This document shows positions 1-5,191 of a DNA stretch of 5,191 nt, one piece after another. Each line of letters begins with the position of its first letter. Positions within the stretch are counted from its first letter, which is position 1. Origin of the DNA: Candidatus Gastranaerophilales bacterium (GTDB lineage: Bacteria > Cyanobacteriota > Vampirovibrionia > Gastranaerophilales > Gastranaerophilaceae). Made by a program: the position numbers and the translations under genes. The notes under the pieces are model-generated. The model was not told the DNA's origin. It saw only the letters and a list, made by a program, of their open reading frames with translations, and did not search any database. The stretch is taken from the NCBI GenBank assembly GCA_944326495.1, contig CALVEE010000226.1:1-5191 (forward strand), given 5' to 3'.

Positions 1-837
1 AGCTCTGAATGCACGGTGATGCGATCCGGCGGCACCCGCTTGAGCCGTATTGCGAAACCGATTTTTCTTTTTGCAATTGTGATGGGGTGTGTAAGTTTAG
101 TCCTTACTGAAACGGTAGTTCCTGTTATGACAAAACAGTCAACGGATTTGGCTCTTTATGCGTTCAGCAAAAAAAATATTCCGGAGGGTAAACATAATTT
201 TACGTTTAAGGAAGTAAAAGAGGGCGGACTTTTGAAACGTCTTTTCTATGTCGGAGACTGTACTGATAAACAGCTCCATAATATAACTGTTCTGGATGCT
301 TCAAAAGACGGCACTATTCAAATTCTTCAAGCACGTCAGGGTGCTACAACGCCGGACGGGTGGAATTTCCAAAAAGGTGCAATTTATACTGTTACAGATA
401 GCGGAAAAACTCTTGATACAACACTTTTTGAAGATTCTACCGTAAAATTCGGTATGGATTTATCAAAAGAAATGGATAGAAATCTCGCAAATGAGCATAA
501 TTTTATAGAGCTTTGTAAATTCCTAGCAAAAAATGATGTTGAAAAAAAACAGGAGCTTAAGATAAGTTTATTTGATAAAATTGCGCTTCCTTTAACGACA
601 ATTGTTTTAGTTCTAATTGGCGTTCCGCTTGCGATTACACCGCCCAGAGTCCGTTATAACAGAGGGTTTTTATTTAGTATTTTGATTATTTTTGCATATT
701 ATCTGATAAGAGCTCTTTCTATATCATTCGGCGAAGCCGGCTCTCTTGCGCCTCTTCTTGCTGCATTTATGCCAAATATTATATTAACAATTATTGGTGT
801 AGGACTTTACTACAGGAAAGTTTATACTATCTGTTAA
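1..837 (+). CDS. LptF/LptG family LPS export permease, 5'-truncated by the window edge
   Basis: Transmembrane subunit of the LptB2FG ABC transporter, which extracts lipopolysaccharide from the inner membrane and passes it to the periplasmic Lpt bridge. The frame is open from base 1, so the true start lies upstream; 278 residues are visible. Numbered from the first visible codon, the order fits the family C-terminal part: a stretch like the family's cytoplasmic loop (SSECTVMRSGG, 1-11), TM3 (about 17-43, ending in the typical ETVVP), a periplasmic beta-jellyroll region (about 45-190), then TM4 (from about 194, IALPLTTIVLVLIGVPLAI), TM5 and TM6, ending at TAA. TM1 and TM2 are missing only because the window starts late. 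The visible length fits a full protein of roughly 360 residues. LptF and LptG cannot be told apart here, so no symbol is given. The next gene's ribosome binding site overlaps this stop codon, suggesting co-transcription. The family call is firm; the subtype is not. Confidence 0.9.
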   Translation, partial: SSECTVMRSGGTRLSRIAKPIFLFAIVMGCVSLVLTETVVPVMTKQSTDLALYAFSKKNIPEGKHNFTFKEVKEGGLLKRLFYVGDCTDKQLHNITVLDASKDGTIQILQARQGATTPDGWNFQKGAIYTVTDSGKTLDTTLFEDSTVKFGMDLSKEMDRNLANEHNFIELCKFLAKNDVEKKQELKISLFDKIALPLTTIVLVLIGVPLAITPPRVRYNRGFLFSILIIFAYYLIRALSISFGEAGSLAPLLAAFMPNIILTIIGVGLYYRKVYTIC

Positions 838-845
838 GGAGGAGA
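836..845 (+). promoter_or_regulatory. Strong Shine-Dalgarno site overlapping the permease stop codon
   Basis: AAGGAGGAGA is close to a perfect anti-16S match. The AGGAGG core ends 10 bases before the ATG at 853, a slightly long but workable spacing. It fixes the start of the first membrane/HhH gene. Because it begins within the TAA of the permease gene, ribosomes finishing that gene would be well placed to start the next. It is the strongest ribosome binding site in the window. Confidence 0.85.
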
Positions 846-852
846 CTTTTGA

Positions 853-1647
853 ATGTACTATAATTATCAAGGACGATTAATATTATGTTTGTTAATTATA
901 GTAATGTATCTTTTTATCAGACATCCGCTGGCTTCATTTTTGACAGCACTTGCTTTGTATGGCGGTTATTTGCTGTTTATACATTTTACAAGGAAAAATG
1001 TTGAAAATGAGGGCCAGACACTTAGGCGCAGAGAAGCTTTAAGGACTGCAAAAATATATCTTTCTCCGTATAAAGATATATGGAGAAGTTTAAAATTATC
1101 GAATAAATTTTGTTCTCTAAAACTCGGTATGGACGGATTAACGATAACCGCTTCTGAGAAAAGTGCAGCTAATCAGGCTTACAGAACATTTAGGGTTATA
1201 GAATCGAGAGTGCATTCAATGCAGGATTTGTGGGATATGTTTTGTATAAGTTTCAGCCACAATACTACTTATGACGGGCTTGTAAATGACTGCAGATTAT
1301 ATCAGGCTGTGATTGAGGAGAAGATTATAGGTGATCCTAAAACTCTGAATTCTGCATCTCCCGCTCCAAAATTATCTAAAACACCGCTTAAACCGATAGA
1401 AAAAACTGATATTAATAATGCTTCTGAAATAGAGCTTACCGCGCTTCCGGGAATTAGTATTGTAACGGCTAAAAAGATTATAAAAAAGCGTGAGGAAATC
1501 GGAGGGTTCAAGAATATAAAAGATTTCTTTTTATATCTTAAATTTAAACCTCATATGCAAAACCAATTGAACTCTCTTGTGTGTGTGAATAAAATGAAAG
1601 GTTCTCTGAATATCGAGAGATACCAAGAAAGAAGTGTTGATTTATGA
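853..1647 (+). CDS. Membrane-anchored protein with C-terminal ComEA-like HhH domain (first paralog)
   Basis: Function unknown; 264 residues. Two hydrophobic helices (about 8-24 and 26-46) are separated by only a few residues (RHP), so they should form a hairpin. The segment after TM2 is basic (TRKN, then LRRREALR), which by the positive-inside rule puts the rest of the protein in the cytoplasm. Residues 60-150 form a mixed body containing FSHNTTYDGL (134-143), a motif shared with the third gene of the cluster. A proline/lysine-rich linker (about 165-183) leads to an HhH domain at 186-246, with DINNAS, then LPGIS (first hairpin), AKKIIKKRE and GGFK. This matches the ComEA-type HhH consensus, but the second GIG hairpin is replaced by KFKPHM. 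HhH domains usually bind DNA backbone non-specifically, and some mediate protein contacts. ComEA itself has one N-terminal anchor and an extracytoplasmic HhH, so this is not ComEA. The start is supported by the strong site at 836-845; the stop overlaps the next ATG (ATGA). The domain call is firm, the role open. Confidence 0.85.
   Translation: MYYNYQGRLILCLLIIVMYLFIRHPLASFLTALALYGGYLLFIHFTRKNVENEGQTLRRREALRTAKIYLSPYKDIWRSLKLSNKFCSLKLGMDGLTITASEKSAANQAYRTFRVIESRVHSMQDLWDMFCISFSHNTTYDGLVNDCRLYQAVIEEKIIGDPKTLNSASPAPKLSKTPLKPIEKTDINNASEIELTALPGISIVTAKKIIKKREEIGGFKNIKDFFLYLKFKPHMQNQLNSLVCVNKMKGSLNIERYQERSVDL
1408..1590 (+). repeat. HhH-coding segment, copy 1 of a diverged tandem duplication
   Basis: This segment encodes residues 186-246 of the first membrane protein and is paralogous to 2223-2405. 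By hand alignment without gaps, 31 of 61 residues are identical, with 28 identities in the first 50. Short identical DNA blocks survive, such as GATATTAATAATGC (1408-1421 and 2223-2236) and AAACCTCATATG (1546-1557 and 2361-2372), but most third positions differ. The duplication is therefore old, or the copies have been kept apart by selection. Confidence 0.8.
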
Positions 1648-1672
1648 CAAAGAATAAGATTTTTGTTATAAT
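1644..1672 (+). promoter_or_regulatory. Predicted sigma70-type promoter inside the start of the second membrane gene
   Basis: ATGACA (1644-1649, five of six matches to TTGACA) is followed by a 17-base spacer and then TATAAT (1667-1672, perfect). A TG one base before the -10 (1664-1665) makes an extended -10. Transcription would start near 1679, inside the coding region. Such a transcript would lack the start codon of the second membrane gene and would serve the third membrane gene, the radical SAM gene and the ATPase. The -35 coincides with the start codon, and the region is very AT-rich, so chance resemblance is possible. Confidence 0.35.
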
Positions 1673-2462
1673 ACTAGTAAGTACCTTTATAATTGGTATC
1701 ACAGGATTGCTATTAGTAAATTTTGTTATTTCGAACGATATATTCCAGGGGTTCTCAAGGGGGCTTTTGCTGGTATTAGGTTTTTTATTAATCTTTTTGT
1801 TCTGGGTTATGCTAGGGTATCTAACTTTTTTAACGACATTTTTTAAATTATTATTAGATAAAAATTTAATAATAGAAAATTGGTGTTTATGTTTAAAAAA
1901 TAAAAATTGCAAAATCAGATTATCGTGGTACAAGAGGCTGGTTTGCTATCAAAAGAGCAAGATAGTATTTGAAATAGAAGCAAAAAATATAGTGTTATAT
2001 TATTTAGCCAGAATTGCGTTGGGCCCGGTGAATTTTACAAGTATGAATTATATATTCATAGATTTAATTGCAAACAAATTTAATAAGACAATAGATGCGA
2101 AAGCTATACTAAAATATATAAACGAAAACTTTACGTTTAATAAAAAAGATTTTTCTATATATATTAATCCTTCTCTCACACCTGCTCTTCCGGCCGGAAA
2201 TAAACCGGAGAAGAAAAAATTAGATATTAATAATGCATCAATGGAAGAAATAAATAATCTTATCGGTGTAAATATAATAATGGCAAAAAAGTTAATTAAG
2301 AAGAGAGAAGAATTGGAGGGGTTTAAATCTGTTAATGATGTTATTATATTTTTACGTCTAAAACCTCATATGGCTGATATTTTGCGCGAACAAATATGTA
2401 TAAATCCCATAAAGATTTCTCCTGCGCGAATAAAACGTGTAGAGCGTGAGGTTGACTTATGA
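1644..2462 (+). CDS. Membrane-anchored protein with C-terminal ComEA-like HhH domain (second paralog)
   Basis: Function unknown; 272 residues, with the same architecture as the preceding gene. There are two long hydrophobic helices (about 6-28 and 40-67), then a lysine-rich soluble body. Within it, FNKTIDAKAIL (146-156) sits where the neighbours carry their NTTY motif. A proline-rich linker (LTPALPAGNKPEKKK, about 178-192) precedes the HhH domain at 194-254, with DINNAS, the first hairpin as IGVNI, AKKLIKKRE, EGFK and then LKPHM. The glycine-rich turn of the first hairpin is weaker than in the first paralog (GVN for GIS), and the second GIG turn is absent in both. The start is the ATG of an ATGA overlap; the upstream purine stretch (AAGAAAGAAG) is only a weak ribosome binding site, so translation probably depends on coupling. 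The stop forms another ATGA with the next gene. The gene is very AT-rich: about 27% GC by hand count over 1861-2220. It could bind DNA or a protein partner at the cytoplasmic face of the membrane. Confidence 0.83.
   Translation: MTKNKIFVIILVSTFIIGITGLLLVNFVISNDIFQGFSRGLLLVLGFLLIFLFWVMLGYLTFLTTFFKLLLDKNLIIENWCLCLKNKNCKIRLSWYKRLVCYQKSKIVFEIEAKNIVLYYLARIALGPVNFTSMNYIFIDLIANKFNKTIDAKAILKYINENFTFNKKDFSIYINPSLTPALPAGNKPEKKKLDINNASMEEINNLIGVNIIMAKKLIKKREELEGFKSVNDVIIFLRLKPHMADILREQICINPIKISPARIKRVEREVDL
2223..2405 (+). repeat. HhH-coding segment, copy 2 of a diverged tandem duplication
   Basis: This encodes residues 194-254 of the second membrane protein and is paralogous to 1408-1590. The similarity continues loosely to the very end of both genes: both proteins finish in VDL, and both stop codons form an ATGA overlap with the following gene. 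This suggests that the unit duplicated was a whole gene with its junction, not just the domain. Confidence 0.8.
2448..2451 (+). promoter_or_regulatory. GAGG ribosome binding site for the third membrane gene
   Basis: GAGG lies 7 bases before the ATG at 2459, inside the last codons of the upstream gene (arginine-glutamate-valine). It supports the ATGA start over later in-frame starts. The third gene can therefore be translated both by coupling and by its own site. Confidence 0.6.
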
Positions 2463-2971
2463 ATACAGCACTTATAGCAATAGGTATTATTTTAATTTCA
2501 GTAATAGAATATATACCGTCTGAAGCAAAGCTTCCTATCGGCTGTTGTTATATAATTGGATGGATAGTTTGTTATTTATCAAATAAGCTGCATTATTTAG
2601 CAAAACAAAGAATTCTAAATTCTGTAAGTAAATATATAAGGTGTAAAGGCAATAATCTTGATAACGGACAAATAAAAAACTTACGTATCATAAACGATCA
2701 TGTTTATGTAGCAGTGAAAATTAATACTATAGCAATTTGTAATGAGTATTTTGTTACAACTATAAAAAATACAAATACAAAAGAAATTGAAAAAATATTT
2801 TTGTATCTCTGTAAAAATTTTAACGACAATACCACATATGAATCCCTCACAGAAGCTATTAAAAATTATTCTCATTTAAGTAATAAGGGGTTTAAAGTTA
2901 ATCCGCCGTTAGATACGCAATACGTAGCTAATACTCAAAATGAAAGGAAAAATGAAGCTTCGGATATTTAA
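2459..2971 (+). CDS. Small membrane-anchored protein, HhH-less member of the same family
   Basis: Function unknown; 170 residues. Two hydrophobic helices (about 3-20 and 27-44) are followed by a basic soluble region, as in the two genes before it. FNDNTTYESL (121-130) aligns with FSHNTTYDGL of the first paralog (six of ten identical, including NTTY). The surrounding pattern, a hydrophobic helix ending in LCKNF versus FCISF, supports common descent. After this motif comes a polar tail with PPLD (about 150), where the other two have their linker, and the protein ends without any HhH domain. It is either a natural short form or a truncated copy. The last 20 bases overlap the radical SAM gene. 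Similarity to its neighbours outside the motif is low, so the relationship rests on architecture, order and the short motif. The frame is intact, with a plausible ribosome binding site, so I treat it as a real gene. Confidence 0.72.
   Translation: MNTALIAIGIILISVIEYIPSEAKLPIGCCYIIGWIVCYLSNKLHYLAKQRILNSVSKYIRCKGNNLDNGQIKNLRIINDHVYVAVKINTIAICNEYFVTTIKNTNTKEIEKIFLYLCKNFNDNTTYESLTEAIKNYSHLSNKGFKVNPPLDTQYVANTQNERKNEASDI
2943..2948 (+). promoter_or_regulatory. AAAGGA ribosome binding site deciding the radical SAM start
   Basis: AAAGGA lies 3 bases before the ATG at 2952. A possible earlier ATG at 2940 has no purine-rich site upstream and would add only MKGK. Proteins of this type usually begin just before the first beta strand (here KLRIFNIL), which also favours 2952. 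The spacing is short, so the earlier start cannot be excluded. Confidence 0.5.
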
Positions 2972-3542
2972 TATTCTTAAAAATACAAAGGTAGAAGGCC
3001 CGGGGGTACGTTATTGTATCTGGACTCAAGGATGTTCGCGTCATTGCAGGGGGTGTCAGGCGGTTCATACCTGGGCGTATGACGGCGGAAAACTTTTTGA
3101 GGTTGATGAAATAATTTCTGATATTTTGCGCCAAAGGGGTATAGAAGGTATTACCTTTTTAGGCGGAGAACCTTTTGAGCAGGCTAAAGCGTGCGGACTT
3201 ATTGCAAGAGAGGTTAAGAAAAACGGTTTAAGCGTTTTATGCTTTACAGGCGGATTGTTAGAAGAATTAAGACTTGAAGAGAAAAACAGGCTGCTTTTAG
3301 AAAACACAGACCTTTTAATTGACGGGGCATTTGAACAGGAAAAGCTCGATTATTCCCGCCCGTGGTGCGGTTCTTCAAACCAGCGCTATCATTTTCTTAC
3401 GGATAGATATAATGAGGAAATTTTTACAAAGTATAAAAACAAAGTGGAGGTTAATATCTCTAAAAACGGCGTTGTTTTTATGAACGGTATGGGGAATTTC
3501 CAAGAGATACTGCAAAAGATTGATTTGGAAAAGGTTATATAA
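2952..3542 (+). CDS. NrdG-like radical SAM protein linked to a Ycf46-type ATPase
   Basis: Predicted cytoplasmic [4Fe-4S] enzyme that cleaves S-adenosylmethionine to make a 5'-deoxyadenosyl radical; 196 residues from the chosen start. The cluster motif CX3CX2C is at C28, C32 and C35 (GCSRHCRGC), followed by a tryptophan (W41) and a glycine pair as in NrdG/PflA-type activases. GGEP (71-74) binds the SAM amino group. FTGG (98-101) matches the position of the NrdG YTG motif, LLIDGAF (121-127) its DG(P/A)F strand, and GSSNQR (140-145) its GS(S)NQR segment. NrdG activates the anaerobic ribonucleotide reductase NrdD, but no nrdD is present here and the protein is about 40 residues longer than typical NrdG. 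Its link to the ATPase 32 bases downstream suggests another, uncharacterised target. It overlaps the upstream gene by 20 bases. GC is higher than in the two preceding genes. The radical SAM call is firm; the substrate is unknown. A true NrdG is the main alternative. Confidence 0.9.
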   Translation: MKLRIFNILKNTKVEGPGVRYCIWTQGCSRHCRGCQAVHTWAYDGGKLFEVDEIISDILRQRGIEGITFLGGEPFEQAKACGLIAREVKKNGLSVLCFTGGLLEELRLEEKNRLLLENTDLLIDGAFEQEKLDYSRPWCGSSNQRYHFLTDRYNEEIFTKYKNKVEVNISKNGVVFMNGMGNFQEILQKIDLEKVI

Positions 3543-3563
3543 TGGTAAAATGACTGAAAGAAT

Positions 3564-3568
3564 GAGGG
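3564..3568 (+). promoter_or_regulatory. GAGGG ribosome binding site for the AAA ATPase
   Basis: GAGGG ends 6 bases before the ATG at 3575, in the 32-base gap after the radical SAM stop. It supports that start. The gap contains no hairpin, so there is no sign of a terminator between the two genes. Confidence 0.7.
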
Positions 3569-3574
3569 TTTTAT

Positions 3575-5176
3575 ATGGCTTACAAATTATCTAATCTTAT
3601 AAGAGCAAGATTTCCGCTTATTTATATAACAACTTTTGAAGAAGATAGAGTTACTAAATACATTAAATCTGTAGTAACGGATGTTAAGCAGGTTAAATTT
3701 GAGCGTGAAGTTTTTACCTGGACTCAAACAAACGGGCTTTATAATGATACGCAAAAAAAGTCTGTTTCAGATACAACATGTCCGAATAAAATGCTTGAAT
3801 ATATAAGAAGGTATGATAAGGATGCTGTTTTCATAATATATGATTTCCATGTTAATTTCGGGCTAAAGAATAGAACCCCTGATTATAACATAATCAGAAA
3901 AATCAGGGATATAGTTCCTGATTTAAAGCTTGGAGCAGTCAGGAAAACCGTATTTTTTGTGGCTCCGGAGCTTTTAATTCCGGAAGCCTTACAAAAAGAG
4001 ATTACAATTTTTGATTTCCCGCTTCCTACCCTAAAAGAAGTCAGAGCAAAGCTTGACAGCATGCTAAATCAGAATAAGACTGTTCAGACTAATATGACAG
4101 AGGATGAAAAAGATAAACTCTGTAAAGCTGCATTGGGTCTTACTTTGCAGGAAGCAGAAAGCGCGTTTGCTCTGGCTATGGTAAATGACGGGAAAATAGA
4201 TATAAAAGATCTGCCTGTAATTTTACAGGAAAAAGTTCAGGTAATTAAAAAGACGGGAATTTTAGAATTTATAAATTCGGAGTATTCAATCAAGGATATA
4301 GGCGGTTTGGATAATTTAAAAAGCTGGCTTTTGAAACGCAACAATTCCTGGTCGGAGCAGGCAAAGAAGTATTGTATTCCGGCGCCAAAAGGTGTGCTGG
4401 TAACCGGAGTCCCCGGTTGCGGGAAGAGTTTGACTGCAAAAGCAATGAGTACAATCTGGCAGCTGCCGCTTTTGAAGCTTGATTTTGGAAAAGTTTTTTC
4501 CGGACTTGTCGGAAGTTCAGAAGAAAATATGCGCCGTGCTTTAGCAACAGCAGAAGCTGTTGCGCCTTCTATTCTCTGGATAGATGAGATAGAAAAAGGC
4601 TTAAGCGGTCTTGGCTCTAATGGCGACAGCGGCGTCTCTTCAAGAATTTTCGGTCAGTTTTTAACCTGGATGCAAGAAAAAGAAGCACCGGTTTTTGTTA
4701 TTGCAACAGCCAATAATATTAGTACGCTTCCGCCGGAGCTCTTAAGAAAAGGGCGTTTTGATGAAATATTCTTTGTCGATTTACCGACTCTTGCAGAAAG
4801 AAAAGAGATTTTTAAGCTTCATCTTGAAAAGAGGCTTAAGGACAAAGAAGTCGCAAGCGAGGTTGCCGGTATAAAAAACATTTGTACAGAACTCGCTAAG
4901 ATGACCGAAGGCTTCATCGGTTCAGAAATTGAGCAGGTTGTTGTTTCAGCTCTTTGTGATGCATTTTTTGAAAACAGACCTTTGAAGTTTGAAGATTTAG
5001 AAAGAAGTATAAAAAATACGGTTCCGCTTTCAATGACTCAAAGAGAGCAGATATTATCGCTTAGAGCCTGGGCTAATGTGAGGGCTGTTTCTGCAGCTAA
5101 GACTTCTAACCTTAAACAGTACACAAAAGATGTTAATGAAGAAAATATTACCTCATCAAGAGGCGGAAGAACTTAA
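3575..5176 (+). CDS. ycf46: Ycf46-family AAA+ ATPase
   Basis: Soluble hexamer-type ATPase of the family named after plastid ycf46; 533 residues, slightly longer than the roughly 500 usual. The N-terminal domain (1-235) opens with LSNLIRARFPLIYITTFEEDR, the family signature for this domain. The AAA module follows, with an IGGLDNLKSWL lead-in, Walker A GVPGCGKS (278-285), the WQLPLLKLDFGKVFSGLVG stretch typical of Ycf46, Walker B ILWIDE (333-338), sensor 1 VIATANN (375-381), and the LLRKGRFDE box with putative arginine fingers R391 and R394. An alpha-helical lid runs to about 500, and the tail is polar. All catalytic residues are present, so the protein should be active. Cyanobacterial Ycf46 has been linked to carbon uptake and photosynthesis regulation, but its molecular substrate is unclear. 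Context (a radical SAM protein immediately upstream) suggests it remodels or delivers the target of that enzyme. The start is set by GAGGG at 3564-3568. The family call is firm, the role inferred. Confidence 0.93.
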   Translation: MAYKLSNLIRARFPLIYITTFEEDRVTKYIKSVVTDVKQVKFEREVFTWTQTNGLYNDTQKKSVSDTTCPNKMLEYIRRYDKDAVFIIYDFHVNFGLKNRTPDYNIIRKIRDIVPDLKLGAVRKTVFFVAPELLIPEALQKEITIFDFPLPTLKEVRAKLDSMLNQNKTVQTNMTEDEKDKLCKAALGLTLQEAESAFALAMVNDGKIDIKDLPVILQEKVQVIKKTGILEFINSEYSIKDIGGLDNLKSWLLKRNNSWSEQAKKYCIPAPKGVLVTGVPGCGKSLTAKAMSTIWQLPLLKLDFGKVFSGLVGSSEENMRRALATAEAVAPSILWIDEIEKGLSGLGSNGDSGVSSRIFGQFLTWMQEKEAPVFVIATANNISTLPPELLRKGRFDEIFFVDLPTLAERKEIFKLHLEKRLKDKEVASEVAGIKNICTELAKMTEGFIGSEIEQVVVSALCDAFFENRPLKFEDLERSIKNTVPLSMTQREQILSLRAWANVRAVSAAKTSNLKQYTKDVNEENITSSRGGRT

Positions 5177-5191
5177 GATTTTTAGAAGATA

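Noticed and set aside
940..945. TTGACA inside the first membrane gene as a -35 element
   Set aside because: No -10-like hexamer is found at 16-18 bases downstream, and the sequence encodes part of the second transmembrane helix.
853..1647. Calling the HhH proteins ComEA
   Set aside because: ComEA has one anchor, an extracytoplasmic HhH and two intact hairpins. These have two helices, a probably cytoplasmic domain and an altered second hairpin, and no comEC or pilus genes are nearby.
1544..1933. Minus-strand open frame of 129 codons across the first/second membrane gene junction
   Set aside because: It is antisense to two well-supported genes, has no ribosome binding site that I can see, and its composition follows from the AT-rich sense strand.
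2188..2199. Perfect 12-base palindrome TTCCGGCCGGAA in AT-rich surroundings
   Set aside because: It lies in the proline/glycine linker of the second membrane gene, has no loop or T-tract for a terminator, and is explained by the codons for leucine-proline-alanine-glycine. A binding site is possible but unsupported.
2952..3542. Calling the radical SAM protein a bona fide NrdG
   Set aside because: The motifs are NrdG-like, but there is no nrdD in the window, the protein is longer, and its partner gene is a Ycf46-type ATPase. The specific name would overstate the evidence.
3538..3543. TATAAT just before the ATPase gene as a promoter
   Set aside because: No acceptable -35 lies 16-18 bases upstream; the nearest TTGATT (3520-3525) leaves only 12 bases. 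The hexamer is formed by the end of the radical SAM gene and its stop codon.

Overview
The window is a 5.2 kb, AT-rich, entirely plus-strand gene block from what looks like a Gram-negative (diderm) bacterium. It holds six protein genes, the first cut by the window edge, with almost no intergenic space. I see no tRNA, rRNA, CRISPR, insertion sequence or convincing terminator. Two features bear on the host: a terminal LptF/LptG permease gene (lipopolysaccharide export, hence an outer membrane) and an AAA ATPase of the Ycf46 family, best known from cyanobacteria and algal plastids. With the low GC, a non-photosynthetic cyanobacterial relative (Melainabacteria/Vampirovibrionia, for example gut Gastranaerophilales) is a reasonable guess. 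This is inference, because Ycf46-like ATPases also occur in other phyla.

Layout. 1-837: C-terminal three quarters of an LptF/LptG-type permease. 853-1647, 1644-2462 and 2459-2971: three consecutive membrane-anchored proteins of unknown function, each with two N-terminal transmembrane helices and a probably cytoplasmic body. The first two end in a ComEA-like helix-hairpin-helix (HhH) domain with an altered second hairpin; the third stops where that domain would begin. 2952-3542: a small radical SAM protein resembling the NrdG activase. 3575-5176: the Ycf46-type AAA ATPase. Only 15 bases follow it, with nothing recognisable.

How they may work together. The genes are joined by two ATGA stop/start overlaps, a 20-base overlap and gaps of 15 and 32 bases, so they are probably co-transcribed. 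The radical SAM protein and the ATPase are the conserved-looking pair. No nrdD or other glycyl-radical enzyme is in view, so the radical SAM target is unknown. The three membrane proteins are a local, AT-rich, rapidly diverging family, probably produced by tandem duplication. They could anchor the ATPase/radical SAM pair or a nucleic acid to the inner membrane, but nothing in the sequence proves this. A near-consensus promoter match sits at the start of the second membrane-protein gene and could give the distal genes their own transcript.
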